Source of the DNA: Brasenia schreberi
Lineage: Eukaryota; Streptophyta; Magnoliopsida; Nymphaeales; Cabombaceae
Reading direction: 5' to 3'
Length of the DNA: 64,000 nt
NCBI GenBank assembly: GCA_036023115.1
Contig: JAYKKT010000047.1
Span: 2,472,501-2,536,500, forward strand
Shown here: positions 1-12,605 of the stretch, piece by piece
Layout of the letters: every line of letters begins with the position of its first letter
Numbering within the stretch: position 1 is the stretch's first letter
Program-made: the position numbers and the translations under genes
The notes under the pieces: generated by a model
Told to the model about the DNA's origin: nothing
Database searches by the model: none
Seen by the model: the letters and a program-made list of their open reading frames with translations, nothing else

Positions 1-728
1 TATGTTGGGATGAACATCAATGAAATAGTGGTAGAGATTAAGTTTGAGGTGCTCCAAATTAATTTTTCAACAAGGATAATCAGTTACAAAAATAAGACTA
101 TTATATTTATCGTATTAGTTATGTTGTACATTATATCAAGATAATTCTAGATATAGAGTGTCAATAATGATCATCAATCTACTAATACATGATGTTTGCA
201 AGGTTGACAATTATGTGTGGGGTATAACAACATTAGCTTATTTATAAAGACAGCTAGGAAAGATATTTTGGATAAAAGTATAATAACAGTAGACATATTT
301 CTTTACTCTAGGTAAGAACTTGCACTATAGTTACTTATTATATATATCTTTTATATAGTTAGTTTTTAGAATTTAATAAGTTATATGTTTTAATTGTATG
401 CATGAATTTATACTTACCAACATTTAGAGTTAATATGCGATCAGAATGACTTAATGAGAAACCACGAGTAAACCTATGGATAATAAATATGTGTCACAGA
501 CAATCTCTTATTAATTGGCTTGCTAAATACTGTACACAATTGGATTTAGTGATGATAGAAAAGGTATTTTATGAATTTTCAATTATATTTGTAATCTTTT
601 AATTAAACACAAATTTATATATTATATATTCTTATATTTTATTTTGTGCAATACAAATTGACTTACAACCATATAGTTCTACAAAATACTTGAATTCTAA
701 TGCATATAAGTTGTCTAAATACCACAAA
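1..728. other. AT-rich intergenic DNA, no gene seen
   Basis: There is no frame with a recognisable domain and no obvious repeat structure. Stop codons are dense in all frames. Confidence 0.6.
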
Positions 729-836
729 TGTATTTGTTGTGTAGATGTTGTGGAACCTTATATGTCAGATTGTGTAGTTCGTCAGTTTGACCCTTGCAAG
801 GCTTCTAAGTTGCATCAATACGACCTTCTATTATAA
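729..836 (+). pseudogene. Possible relic of a plant-mobile-domain (MAIN/PMD) protein
   Basis: One frame reads CICCVDVVEPYMSDCVVRQF followed by a leucine-histidine segment and a stop. This resembles the PMD signature of the type 'L-I-C-F-x-I-V-E-W-H-x-P-D-R-V-x-R-Q-F-G'. The surroundings are broken in all frames, so it is at best a fossil of a TE-associated or domesticated PMD gene. The match is from memory and short. Confidence 0.35.
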
Positions 837-2962
837 AGGGACCTACAAAGCCCTATGCATATAAGATACAATATGAGTCACGTAATGCTACTTGGAAGGT
901 ACAATGCTTACATTATTTTGAGCTCAAGCATTTTAGAGTTCCAACATTGTACCCTCATGAGGCTGACAAGTTATAGATTCAGAGTGTGTGTCACGGTCAT
1001 TGTCAATCAACCCTTCATTACTGGACATATTAGAGACATATGAGTAATGTTGAGAATGAGTACATCGGTTAATCATGTATGAAGATGAGTGATATTTTGA
1101 GATACAATTTTTGTTGGATTTTTTTTGTAATATTCAATACATGTATATGTAATTGACGATTGTAATGAAATAAATTTGGTTTATTTACTACATTGTCCTC
1201 AAAATCCATAATTGTAATGAAATCATGCTCTTATTTAAAATTAAAATCAATTTCATATGCAAACACCAAATAACACTTAATAATCGTTCTCAATGTCGTG
1301 TAGAACATCGTCTCTTGATCCTCTCATTTATATATACAACTCGATACATTTATGAAACGAAGTTTGCCAATTCTCAATATTTTATATCAGTAACGCTGCT
1401 ACATTGGTAAGATTCGAGACAACGGAGAGCTAGCAGCCATGTGCATCTGCGAAAAAGTGTTAGCAGAAAAGAAGATTAATTGTTATTTAGATAAACAAAA
1501 TACCTAAATAACATAATGAAATATTTAGATATTCTGATTATCATTGAAAAATATCGTACATCATGATGGTAGCACAAGTACTATACATTCCCCATAGTTG
1601 ATTGTTAAGTATCCGACACTAGCGGTAGAAATGTTATTAAACCTCTCGTAGAGAGAAGTATCAATACTATGTTCTATCGAGTAGCGATGATTGTACTCAT
1701 GTATGTCATGAACAACTAATAATTAATAGGACAGGGCCCATCTCTTATATATGTAATAAGACAAATAGCATCATTAACACCACCATCTTCAATGAAAATT
1801 CATCCATATATGTCATGCATACATGCCAACTCTTTCAAGCACTCTTATCCTTTTCCTTAAAGTGCACTAAGAACTTGATATCTGCAATTTTCATCCATAA
1901 TAGCATTTATCCAAACATTTATAAAGATGCCCATAAAACATGATACTATCATCTCATATGTCGATTCAAAGTCAAACTGCCTCAAAATGTTCTTCTCAAC
2001 ATTTGAAAGAAGATCACAACTTCCTAAAGAGGAAGAACATACATAGAAGAGGCATCACGTCCTTGACCATATATATGTATATGCCTTCTTCTAAGTGAGG
2101 CATTCTTGTCTGCATGCTCTCAAACTGGTAAGTCCCTTTTTGTAAATTTGTTACATTGTATCTTTTTATGACAATGAATGGGTGACTCTTGTGGGGGAGT
2201 GTACTCAAGACTCAACCGCTTATCCAACATCTCAACAAATATTTATCACTATAAATGATTCATTAACTTCCTCCAAATTGTCTCTATCATAAATATCATA
2301 ACTTAATAAATTGATGATTCACCCTTTGAATCGAGCATTTTTATCTTCCTTTTTTTCTCTCTCATCTTTCTCATCTTCTTTTTCAACGTATTTTGATCCA
2401 TTCTTTTATTGAAAACTATGACAGATCTAGTAATGTTGCTTCAATGAATCGAGGAATGACGAATGAATGAAAAAATGATAGAAAATGAGAGCACTTTCCG
2501 ATCCGTGAGAGAGAAGAGAGAAACGAGGATATTTTCTCTACATAAGCAATTTGATAATTAATGAAAAAGATCAGAGGTATTTTGGAAACTTAAAAAAAAG
2601 AATGTGTGAATAGTAAAAAGGGTGTGTATGCACATGAATCCTTTTAACGCTCAACAAGATTTCACCACAAACATACCCACACTTTTTTGGGGTGTGGTTT
2701 TAGTATTGTAAGTTGAGAATGAGAGTATCTTAATTAAAGCAGGATAACTGATGCAAGCTACACAAAGAAGAAGTAATGAGTGGAAACGGTGGTTTATCAT
2801 CTTAGAAGGTATCGAGTTTTCTAGCAGCCATGATGAATCCTCTCGTCTAGATGTTGTGGCTCCGGTTTCAAAGAGTATGGGGTGTCGAGCTGGTCATGTA
2901 AAGGTGGAGAAATCACCTTTGCTGATATTTTGAAGATTTCAAGCATTTAAAATATAAGTTGG
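837..2962. other. AT-rich intergenic DNA, no gene seen
   Basis: Only short chance frames occur (about 60 codons). No domain, splice-bounded exon or terminal repeat was recognised. Confidence 0.6.
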
Positions 2963-3004
<42 letters not shown>

Positions 3005-3012
3005 AAGAGAAA
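2963..3012. repeat. (TA)n(GA)n compound microsatellite heading a dispersed repeat body
   Basis: TA units run to 2982 and then switch to GA units. The following 250 bases (to about 3300) share words such as 'accgttcaatc' and 'agagattcgaatt' with the sequences after the tracts at 51596, 55525 and 61561. Confidence 0.85.
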
Positions 3013-3375
3013 GCTATATAATTAATGTTATTCATACTTACATCTACTCAAACATTTTTACCGTTCAATCGGTACGATTCATAATGGATATTTGAATTTA
3101 AAAAATGAATTATATTATTGTATATTAAATGTACAAAAGTTAATAATATGATTTATTTTTTAAATTTAAATCTTCATTGTTGATCTACTATTTTTATATT
3201 AATAGTAGAGATTCGAATTACTTCACATTTAATATACATGATAAATTAAATGTGTAAAGTTGAAAAGTGAAATTGTACTCTTAGTTCATATCTCTACCAT
3301 GTATCTTAAATATTAGATAGTGAAAATATTTATACAAGATTATGCACCCAATGACATTATACAGTGAATACTCCT

Positions 3376-3378
<3 letters not shown>

Positions 3379-3438
<60 letters not shown>
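3379..3438. repeat. (TA)30 microsatellite
   Basis: A pure TA run of about 60 bases. Confidence 0.95.
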
Positions 3439-3443
<5 letters not shown>

Positions 3444-4069
3444 GATCGTTCTCATTTCTGAACACATTGTTTTTTATTAGATTTTTTTTAAGGCTTTAGC
3501 TAATTTAGTCACGGATCGAGGAGAGAATATTTGCATGAACAATAAATGAGGGAGTGGGTTCCTTCTCTTTGAGCTTATTAAAAGTATTCTATAATGGGAC
3601 CCGTAGTGTTAGCTCACCGAGCGAGACGGTTGATTCACTAGGTACATGTCATGACTTCGATGCTGTGCGTGCCCTTAGCTTCCCCCGTTGTAAAAAAAGA
3701 GGTGGGTTTTCCTAGCCCCATCTTGTCAACCCAATGCACAATTTCCAAACAAGCTTCAATTGGTTTATTATCTAAAATTATATTGAGTTTAATATCAATC
3801 GAGTTAATATCAAATACTCTTAGAAAAGTACTTTTAGAGTTCACCATTACCTTTTAAGGGCTAAGAAGATATTTATTTATATTTTAGATAGTTATTTTTC
3901 GAAATCTCTTTGACATTTCTTTTGCTTTTGAAATTGGAGATTGTTTTATGCATCTCAAAAATATCATCCTTACTTATTAAGGATATTTATGACAATGTTA
4001 TAACTTTTTAACGGTTTCAATGATAAAAATAACAATGAGTTTGGGCCTTTCTATATTAATTAAGCAGTG

Positions 4070-4240
4070 TGGGTTAGACATGTCTGGTTCTGGTTACTCT
4101 AGAACTTAGAACCATAACCAAATTGGCACCTGTTGTGGTTTCAGAATCATAGGTCCGGAGTCGTTTAGAGTCGGTAATTTATTTAAAAAATTAAAATTGA
4201 AGATCATCCGTTTTCAGAATTATAAAGATTGCCAACACCG
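4070..4240. mobile_element. Degenerate hAT-like non-autonomous fragment (TAGACATG/GGTTC family)
   Basis: It starts with TTAGACATGTCTGGTTCTGG and is rich in 'ggttctggtt' and 'agaacc' words. The same terminal signature recurs at 9100-9530, 12200-12530, 39220-39535 and 53145-53410. Assignment to hAT rests on the TAGACATG-type end and subterminal word clusters, and is inference. Confidence 0.45.
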
Positions 4241-4683
4241 TTAGGGAAATAAAGAAGAGCCGACTAAAAGGAAATTTCATCGAACCCCGCTTCTCTAGGA
4301 AATTCTCCTTTTGCACCCTCACCGGAAGCTCGACCGCCCTTGGTGACCGGGATATTCGTTACTCGAGGTCAAGGTCCCTTTATCTGCCACGTGGATTGTT
4401 TTTTATCGGCTCTAAATCAGAGGGTTGCAACTCTTCCGCGTCACTGTCTCCTCGCGCCGACCATCTACGGCGCTCCTTTTCCCGCGAGAGTGCCATGCAT
4501 GATGATCAAGTATCATTCATTTTCATACATTACATGCATCGTCATGCATGATGGATGTATGTCATATGTGATCCTTCACATCATAGGGCTCTTCGCAATT
4601 CGGGTTGGATCCAAGCATTAACGATAAATAATCGGTAGATTGGTACACTTAAGGTAGATACTAAAAGGGGCATGTGCACACTT

Positions 4684-4780
4684 AGAGCAATGGTTCACCT
4701 GGCTAGGAGACGACTCACAATTTGCGGGTCATGAGTTCAATACCGGGGCCATGAATGCTTGGCTTGTGCCTCCCCATTAT
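4684..4780 (+). mobile_element. tRNA-derived SINE-like copy
   Basis: An A-box-like 'ggttcacctggctagg' is followed by a B-box-like 'gtcatgagttcaatacc'. The same spacing and the words 'gtcatgagttc' recur in other copies in the window. Confidence 0.5.
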
Positions 4781-5780
4781 GAACTTTTCGATAATCCCCA
4801 GAACTCAAATTTGTGGAGGGCAACACCTATACCGACTCGTTAGAATTCTACGGCACGGAGAGGAGTTGGATTTACAAAAATTGTATCATTGCCCAGAGAG
4901 ATTAAGGATTGATTTTGCATGATTCTATTGTATCACCAGTTCACACTAAGGTGTGGCTAGTTGATTCTTTGTAATTGTGCAATGCTCCATATATTCACCC
5001 AAAAGAAAGAATTTTGGATCAGATTGTCAATTGGATCCTATTATGTTACCTCACACTGCTACTTGGATTCATGTTTGAATCCGGATCGGGGATGGTTGGA
5101 CCTTTGAGATACCCATATTTCACATGCACCATGCATAAACCCATGACAACCATGCATCATGCACACACATCCATGACAATCATGCATCACCATAAGGAAA
5201 AAAATGCTTCAATGCAGGACTTCAATATCTTGTAAAATCTTCAACGGTGCAGTGAAGGATGATGAATGTGATTATGCATGCTTAGCATACATAGCATCAT
5301 TGTACATGCATCAATAACTTGATGGTGGACATGGGCATTGCATATGATCACCTTATGGCATCATGAGAATTCAACGAGCGAAAATGAACGGATGGAGAGA
5401 GAGTGATGGGATGTTCGAGTGAATTGATGATAATGATGCTTGCAGAGTTATGGATGAAGGCACGCCACCAATACGGACCGTAATAAATGATGCGGAAGAT
5501 TTAAACGGAGAAATGCGCAGCCACCGCCGCCATTGCCATTCTGATGTATCATTATCCCTAGAGATGATATATCATTATCCTTAGAGAGAGAAGATTGAAG
5601 AGAGAGATGAAGGGACGTTATTGAAGCGATGCAGAGACGAACCAAGATCCACTCAAACCTATAAAAAGCAAAGGGGAGGGGCCGGAATAACGAAAACAAA
5701 CAAAAAGAGAACACCCCCCCTCTCCTCAGAGAGAAAACTAATAACGGTCTCTCTCTCTCCCTCCATGTCCTTACCTTGCT
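4781..5780. other. Intergenic DNA and distal upstream region of the HLS1-like gene
   Basis: There is repetitive 'catgcatcatg'-type sequence up to about 5340. Frames seen near 5450-5850 carry no domain. Nothing else was recognised. Confidence 0.55.
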
Positions 5781-5783
5781 TGA

Positions 5784-5789
5784 CACGTG
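5784..5789. promoter_or_regulatory. G-box (CACGTG) upstream of the HLS1-like gene
   Basis: A perfect palindromic CACGTG lies about 105 bases before the TATA box of the HLS1-like gene. G-boxes bind plant bHLH and bZIP factors. Use of this site is inference. Confidence 0.4.
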
Positions 5790-5891
5790 ATTCAGGCGAT
5801 TGGCAGCTTTAAAAAGGTTGTGGGCTTTAACCATTGGACCTCTTTTCACCTTTTGTTTTTTCTCACACCAGAAAACCCTTCTTCCCCTGCC

Positions 5892-5899
5892 TATAAATA
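5892..5899 (+). promoter_or_regulatory. TATA box of the HLS1-like gene
   Basis: TATAAATA lies 73 bases before the ATG at 5972, so transcription probably starts near 5920-5930. A (GA)n tract at 5952-5971 fills the 5' leader right up to the start codon. Confidence 0.6.
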
Positions 5900-5941
5900 T
5901 CAGTGTTTAGAGCTCAACTTGGTAATTATACTCATCACTCT

Positions 5942-5971
<30 letters not shown>

Positions 5972-5972
<1 letters not shown>

Positions 5973-7463
5973 TGGAACAACAGATAGTAATAAGAGAGTA
6001 CGATGCAGAGAACGATTGTGTTGGAGTTGAGTTATTTGAGAGGAAGTGTGAGGTTGGTCCCAGTGGGAAAACCACTCTCTTAACTGACTCGATGGGCGAT
6101 CCAATGTGTAGAATTCGCCATGCTCCTTCTTCCATTATGCTGGTACTGCCTCTCTTCAATGAAGTTTCCCCGATGATTTCTTGGTTTTCAGAGAACTGAT
6201 TATTTTGTGTCTCTATCTGCTGTTGTTGTTCTGTAATTGAAACTATAGATAGCAGAGGTGGGCAGGGGAGAAAGAGAGATAGTGGGAGTGGTTAGAGGAT
6301 GCATAAAGACGGTTACCTGCGGTAAAAAGATGCCGAGAAATGCGAGGAACGGATGCGAGGAGACTGATAGCAAACCGATCCCAGTTTTTACCAAAGCTGC
6401 TTACATTCTCGGTCTAAGAGTTTCACCTTCGCACAGGTAAATCAATTCTGCAAATTTATGGGATTCCTTCCTTCATTCTTCAGTGGTGTGCTTTGTTCTT
6501 TGAATTTCCTGAGACTTCTTTCGAGTTTCCTCAGTGTTAATGCGATTAGTCCCCGAGTCCGGTTAAACGCACAATGCACTGTTGACAAATTGTTCGTTTT
6601 TTGCTATAAAACTGTCATTTTAAGCCGCTAAAACACTTTGTTTGTGAATGTTCTGAAGAAAATAGTATTGGAAAAAGGTGGTGTTTTTCATCTTGCTGTT
6701 TTGTTGCCCACTCCACCGGTAAATGAGCATGGTTCTTTTTTCCGTCGGCCTTCTATATTCCTCCCTTTTACTGTCCTCTATGACTTAGATCTTCGATGGT
6801 CGTTTCAACTTGCACCTTTTTCTCTCTTCTCGCAGTACGCCATTCTAGAAAGGCAACTCAAGACAGTGATGGTCTTAGCTCTTGGTATGTAGGATACTCA
6901 TTTTTTGCTCTAGAAGTGCTGTTTTTATTAGCAGTTCCTTTCTTTCTGGATTCTTTTTCTAGCAAGACAACTTTTGGGCTGCAATTTAAGGCTTTTCCCT
7001 ATCTTGCTTATTATGGGCAAAGAGAAAAGCTTAGCTGATCGATCCTTTGTCTTTTTTTGGTATTTTCTTCTAATGATTTTGATGCAGTCTTTACAGAAAC
7101 AAGAACCTTTTCTGTTGATTTTGCTTTTTAATTCCTTAAATCAGTAGGTGGGTTCCTTTAGAATAGGACCCATGATGGAGAAAAGATGAACTGACAGTAA
7201 AAAACTCATTTCTGTGTCTCTTTGGCTTTGTTTCAGCAATACTGCCGGTCGTTTCTATGATAGTCTGCTTCTGCTATTGCCTACATTATTGATTCATTAC
7301 TTAGTTCAGCAAATTGAATGCCATTGTGTGACGCCCAAATCTTTGAATGCTTTTTTAAAAATCTCTGAATGCTTTAATCATTAAAGGTTTCTTGAGAAGT
7401 TCTCACTAATTTTTGTACCTTGATAGTTAACATCATTTGCAGATAAGTAGAACCAAGTTTTGG

Positions 7464-7512
<49 letters not shown>

Positions 7513-8653
7513 AGAACCAAGTTTTAATACTATCTCTCTGTGAAACGGAGGAAGAAGAGTAATATCTTGCCAATCACCAAATTCAAGAAAACCCACTTCA
7601 TAATTCCCTAATTTTCATTTGGAAACTGAAGAACACTGCTACCACAACGCCAAGCGCCTCAAAACCAACCTCTCTGATTCTCTAATTCATGAAAACAACT
7701 GATTACACACGACTATGTGCTCACCTCTCTCTCGCACTCACAAACACGAAAGCTGCTGATTAACGCGACTCCGTGTCTGGTGGCCTTGTTTCAGGAGAAA
7801 AGGTATCGGGTTGAAGCTGGTGATGCGTCTCGAGGAGTGGTTCCGAGACAACGGCGCACAATACGCGTACATGGCCACCGACCGCGCCAACGAGGCGTCC
7901 ATCGGACTCTTCGTCCGTCGTCTTCACTATTCAAAGTTCCGGACTCCGGCGGTTCTGGTGCAACCTGTCCACGCCCATCCCGCCCGTTTGCCTCGAGGGC
8001 TCCGTGTCATCCGTTTGTCCACTTCGGCAGCTGCATCCCTCTACCGCTCTCGCATCTCCACCGTCGAATTCTTCCCCCGGGACATCGACGCCGTCCTCTC
8101 CAACCCCCTCACTCTCGTCACCTTCCTCGCGGTCCCCTCCTCCAGCCCTGCCCGGGACTTCAAGTCCTTTATGGCCAATCCGTCCGAGTCCTGGGCAGTG
8201 TGTTCCGTCTGGAATGCAGGCGACGTGTTCAAGCTGCAGGTGAAGGGTCTCTCACGGACGAAGCTGGCTGTGGTCCGGGCAGGTCGGGTCCTGGATCGGG
8301 TCATGCCATGGCTCCGGATCCCTTCTGTGCCGGAGATAGCCTCCAGGCCATTCGGTTGGCTAGCCCTCTATGGGCTCGCTGGGGAGGGACCGCAGGCCAC
8401 GCTTCTGGTAACTGGGCTGTGCCGATTGGCCCACAACTTGGCCAGGGAGCATGGGGCCGGACTGGTGATTGCTGAGGTTGCTTGCTGCGAGCCTCTCCGG
8501 GAGGGAGTCCCGCATTGGCCACGCATGTCATTCGACGACCTGTGGTGCGTCAAGCGGCTGGCTGGGTGTGAGGCCTACGATGATGGAGAGGTTGGTGACT
8601 GGACCAAGTCTTCCCCTGGGTCGTCGATCTTCGTAGACCCCAGAGAGGTTTGA
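5972..8653 (+). CDS. HLS1-like: HOOKLESS1-like N-acetyltransferase (GNAT family), 3 exons
   Basis: HLS1-type GNAT proteins act in ethylene- and light-controlled differential growth (apical hook) in Arabidopsis. My exon model is 5972-6142, 6249-6436 and 7795-8653. All junctions are GT-AG, phases agree, and the protein is 405 residues, close to Arabidopsis HLS1 (about 403). Exon 1 gives the family start with VREYD-like IREYD and RKCEVGPSGK. Exon 2 gives IVGVVRGCIKTVTCG and LGLRVSPSHR. The acetyl-CoA loop R-R-K-G-I-G (residues 120-125) is rebuilt exactly across the exon 2/3 junction. Exon 3 carries EEWFRDNGA, FFPRDIDAVL and the conserved end GDWTKSSPGSSIFVDPRE. Exon 3 is clearly richer in GC than its surroundings. 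Intron 2 (1.36 kb) contains a (GA)23 tract. Family identity is strong; orthology to HLS1 rather than an HLS1-like paralogue is not resolved. Confidence 0.93.
7466..7511. repeat. (GA)23 microsatellite in intron 2 of the HLS1-like gene
   Basis: An uninterrupted GA dinucleotide run inside the intron. Confidence 0.95.
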
Positions 8654-8898
8654 CCCGACCTAGACGGTTCACGGCTGGTGTTTCATGGTGGCGCAAGCAG
8701 GGTTTTTTGGTTATATGGGTTGGTGGCTGTGGTGCTAGTGGGTTTTCTTTTCTTTTTCCTACAGAAAAGGAAAACAGAGCATATTGCTATAATATAGATG
8801 TAAATTATAACGCTGCAATCTTGCAGCTTGAGGAATCAATCATAATAGTTATAGGGTCTCCTTTTATCAGGTTATTCAAGATTGTGAAGCATCTCATA

Positions 8899-8901
<3 letters not shown>

Positions 8902-8964
<63 letters not shown>
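8902..8964. repeat. (TA)31 microsatellite downstream of the HLS1-like gene
   Basis: A pure TA run about 250 bases after the stop codon, followed by a short GA stretch. Confidence 0.95.
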
Positions 8965-8967
<3 letters not shown>

Positions 8968-9099
8968 AAGAGAGAGAGGGCGTCCATTCTCAAATGTATC
9001 TATATTAAAAATATTCAAACATTTTCACAGTTTAATGCACATGATTAAGGGTAGAGTGCAAATATGAAGTCCGATTGTTTCGTCAATTAGCTGCTACGT

Positions 9100-9530
9100 A
9101 GACGTCCGGTTCCAGTTTTCTTTGAACCTGGAATTGAAACTGAACTAAGACCAGACGTGTTTCGGGTCTAATTTGTGTCCTAAACCACCTAGCATAGAAA
9201 AAATCTTTAAAAATTTTAAAATTCAAAAAAGAAAAGTTTAAAGGAATATGAAAACAGTGGCTTGGATCCATCGGTTTTGGTTATGACCCAATTTTGCTTC
9301 TATAAAAGGTGAAACCGAAACATAATAGAATTAAATCTTTAAAAATATTGAAATTAAAAAAGAAAGTTCATGGAAATATAAAACCAATAGTTTGGATATC
9401 AGTTTTTGTTATGCCCCGGTTCTGTTTCTATAAAAGGAGAAACCGAAACTGAACCAGGTCGTCCCCAATTCCGAATCCGGGTCAGCTGGCTCCTAACCAG
9501 GTTGCTTTCAAACCAGCCATGTCTACCACC
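9100..9530. mobile_element. Degenerate hAT-like fragments (TAGACATG/GGTTC family)
   Basis: Two related segments contain 'tataaaaggtgaaaccgaaac' -like and 'tataaaaggagaaaccgaaa' words about 125 bases apart. The right end, read on the minus strand, gives TAGACATGGCTGGTTT, matching the terminal signature of the family. Confidence 0.45.
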
Positions 9531-9745
9531 GCTCGATATACTTATATGCTCACACCTATTTGCTATAGTTCAGAAAATCTTTGAGTAGCCACCTAATGGT
9601 ACATAATTAATTTGTTTTGTTTTCCATTTTCATTTGGAATTGTGTAGGGGATCATGCCGGTCCCAAACTCGGAAAAAAGAAGAGGATTGCGTTAAGCTTA
9701 GTTAGTGTAAAACCTTGTCCGACTTTATGAATTCTAAAAAAATAA

Positions 9746-9808
9746 AGAATTCATGTAGTCAACCCCATCTAGTAAAAAACAAAGAATTCATGTAGTCCAC
9801 CCCATTTT
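9746..9808 (+). repeat. Two copies of an RTE-type LINE 3'-tail fragment
   Basis: The words 'aaagaattcatgtagtc' followed by 'ccccat' occur twice, 38 bases apart. They match the tail sequence 'agaatccatgtagttgacccc' -type of the LINE ending at 28481. Confidence 0.55.
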
Positions 9809-9897
9809 AATTTGGAAGCATTGATATGCGGAGGACCACAAAGACTGACGAATCTGGTTGGACCCTGGTCCGCCCATATGGGGTAAACCTTCCTGGT

Positions 9898-9980
9898 GCT
9901 GGTTTTTGCCATTTACATGACTCGAACTAGATACCTCGCCTAAGGGGAACAAGTGCCAAACCACTTGAATCAACCGACTA
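9898..9980 (-). mobile_element. tRNA-derived SINE-like copy
   Basis: The minus strand gives an A-box-like 'ggtttggcacttgttcc' and a B-box 'tctagttcgagtc'. It is not a foldable tRNA gene. Confidence 0.5.
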
Positions 9981-11629
9981 TTGATCTAATATGCCAAGTT
10001 TTACTTCTCCGATTACTGCGTGCAACAGCAATCAAATGGCATAACCCAACTGATCCAACTAAACGAAAATCTATATTCTTGCCAATTCCTGGCATCCGAC
10101 CGCACCCTTCAACAATTTAAACTGCCGAATGTCGTCATTCGGTGGTCTAATTCAGACAGTTTTATATGGAAATCATTCTTTGAGAATGCTGCCTAATAAA
10201 TCTTATGATTGAAGTTGAATGAAGTGGCTGAAGGTTAAGTCACAATATCGTAAGGTTGAGAAGCTTCGCTATCAAATCCCACCGCTGTTTGCCCATAATT
10301 AAGAAAAAATACAACTATTTGATTTGGTATACGCATTAGAGGGACCAAGAAAGACTGGTCCAACATGGCGTTTAACTTAAGAAACAAACTCAACCACTTG
10401 ATCAAATTTAAGCACCAAGTGCTTGATTTGACATGCTAATTGCGCGAATTCCTTCAAAGACCTCTTTTATATTCTTGTCGCCGAGTTAATTAAGGTGATA
10501 TTAACACCGATCATTAGTCATGCCGGCGAGTCCTAACCTTGGAGTTTTATGCTGGGTTGTACTCCAATCCCTCAAAAGCTCCTCCGAATTATGCATATAA
10601 ACTTCATTAGTGTGGTAGGTCCGCTCTCTTTACTCTAGAGGGCTTTCGCGCTTAGTGATCAATAATTATTTCACGACAACATTGGGGAGAAAAGTTGCTT
10701 GTCAAACTTTTATTAACATATGGAGTTAGGATTAGGATTATGCCCATGTAGTGATCTTTAGATCCCAACCTTTTCCCTTAATATCTTTTGCCAGATTCGG
10801 TCGCATTGAATTCAAAGTTTAAACTTTTCAAGAGTCTCTCGGCAGCCCAAATTCATGAGTTAGGGAAATTCGCATAGACACGGCCAAATAAAACGAAAAC
10901 CAAGCCTTCTCGCACATTAAGTGGGTCAAGGGATACATGGATTATTAGTCGTCCATGTGATTGAGATGGATTCATATTAACATTCAACACCAAAGAAGCA
11001 AGATTCCATTCCATTAAATAAGACATGATGCAAAGGGCTTTCAAATCTTTCGAAAAAGGGTTTCCTTCTTTGCCAAGAAATCAATGGTTTGAGTTTTTGA
11101 GATTGATTGTGGAATTTGGATTAAGTTTCACACCTTGTTCCATGGGGAATTCATATTCCAATTAGCTCAAGTCATGGGTAAGCACCAAGTCAATATGTAT
11201 GGTCTCGTACTTTGAAAATCGGATCGAATCGTGGATCTTCTTACCAAGTTCTTGACTCAGACCAGGGCATGGTCATGCGAACGGGGTTAAGTCCTTATAG
11301 GCATGGGTTTAGAAACCCTAAAAGGTCGCCTGAGCCCGCTATTTTCTCAATAGACACTTTGTCATCAAAGACAAGTCAGCTTAGTCGCCATAGTACTCTA
11401 TCTTGAATCATACCGTCTGGAGCCCGGACCGTCGAATATGGAATTCTAAAAGTGCTTTTTTTTGCAAATGATGTTGAAGTTAGAGTATGTGTGAATCAGA
11501 GTCCTTTGTTTGAATGGCAGAACAGTTGATGGACGCAAACGTTCTCGTTGTTCCGTGTCAGTAGGTCCTTTTGCTTTGAGAATGCACAACACTAGAGCGG
11601 GGAATCTGGCATAGGTGTTGAAAGTAGTT
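9981..11629. other. Intergenic DNA, no gene seen; one LINE-tail-like piece
   Basis: At about 10888-10942 the minus strand resembles the LINE/SINE tail ending in 'ggcttggtttt'. Otherwise only short frames without recognisable domains occur. Confidence 0.5.
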
Positions 11630-11965
11630 TCAGACATGAAACGGAACCCAACACGAACATGATGCGGACCCGGGGCTTGTCCATGAAAAGTGACATGCAA
11701 AAAGATTGGGCCATTTTACATTGACCTGTTTTTGACACGAACATGAAGAAGTGAAACGAGATCGACAATGATCGAAGATGAAATCGGTGGTACTTTTGGA
11801 CACAAATAAAAGTCGAACATGAGCATGACCCAAAGATCCATATTCATGTCCACCAAAAGTGACACTAGGTCCATGGCTGCCTCTACATGTACAATGGGGA
11901 GGTCAAGCCAGATGCACGCCCCTGGTGTCAAACTCATGACCTTCAATCTGTCATATACCTCCATT
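11630..11965. mobile_element. Degenerate repeat with 'acacgaac' words (second hAT-like family)
   Basis: Dense words such as 'gacacgaacatga' and 'aaaagtgacac' are shared with 39935-40290, 49660-50040, 57735-57900 and 58785-59035. No coding capacity was seen. Confidence 0.4.
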
Positions 11966-12114
11966 TGTACGAAGACTTACTAAATTTAATAATAGCAAAA
12001 AAAAACCATGAACTCTGAAATGTTATGAAAAATATAAAATCAAATAAGGATTTCGTACATATAGGCATTAATTAATTCTTTGAATTTTTTTCTTTTAAAG
12101 CAATCCCACAACTA

Positions 12115-12605
12115 AAAACCAAGCCTTATCGCACCATAAGTGGGTCCGGTCGCATGGATCTTAGTCTCGATAGTAAAAAAATCCCCAAAAGAATTCCTCA
12201 AATACCGACCCAGACATGTCCTATTCCAGTTTACCTAGAACCAGGAACCAAAACTGAATCTGAATCGACCCAGTTTCAGTTCTGGTTTGAAACCATGGGT
12301 TCTAGTTTAGGTCTTAAAGCATCACAAGCCAGAAAGAATATTTAAAACTTTGAAATTTGGAAAAAATATGTTAAGAAAATATAGAAAAGGAGGTCCCAAA
12401 CCACCGATCTTGATTCTTTTCGGACTGGGTAGCCTCCGGTTTCGGGTCTGATTCTTTGGGTTCCAGTTACAGCCGGTTCATTTCCGGTTGGAATCACCGA
12501 GCTGATTCGGAACCGATCATGTCTACTGAATCTCAAATCAAAACCAAGCCTTGCCTTGCCCTGCACTAAGTATGTTTGATCATATGGATCTTCGTGACAG
12601 TAGCG
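12115..12605. mobile_element. hAT-like fragment flanked by LINE-tail-like pieces
   Basis: The core 12200-12530 has inverted ends: AGACATGTCCTATTCC on the left and, read from the right, TAGACATGATCGGTTCCG. At 12115-12170 and 12538-12605 are two copies of 'aaaaccaagcctt...' tails, followed by 'catggatctt' or 'catatggatctt'. Confidence 0.45.

Noticed and set aside
5448..5849. 133-codon minus-strand frame upstream of the HLS1-like gene
   Set aside because: Low-complexity Phe/Ser/Leu composition from CT-rich promoter DNA; no domain, and it overlaps the G-box region.
7717..8531. Long frames overlapping HLS1-like exon 3 on both strands
   Set aside because: They are GC-rich shadows of the conserved frame 7795-8653 and show no domains.
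8805..9048. Frames with runs of Ile-Tyr (also at 13106, 39541, 51405, 51759, 55047)
   Set aside because: They are translations of (TA)n and (GA)n microsatellites.
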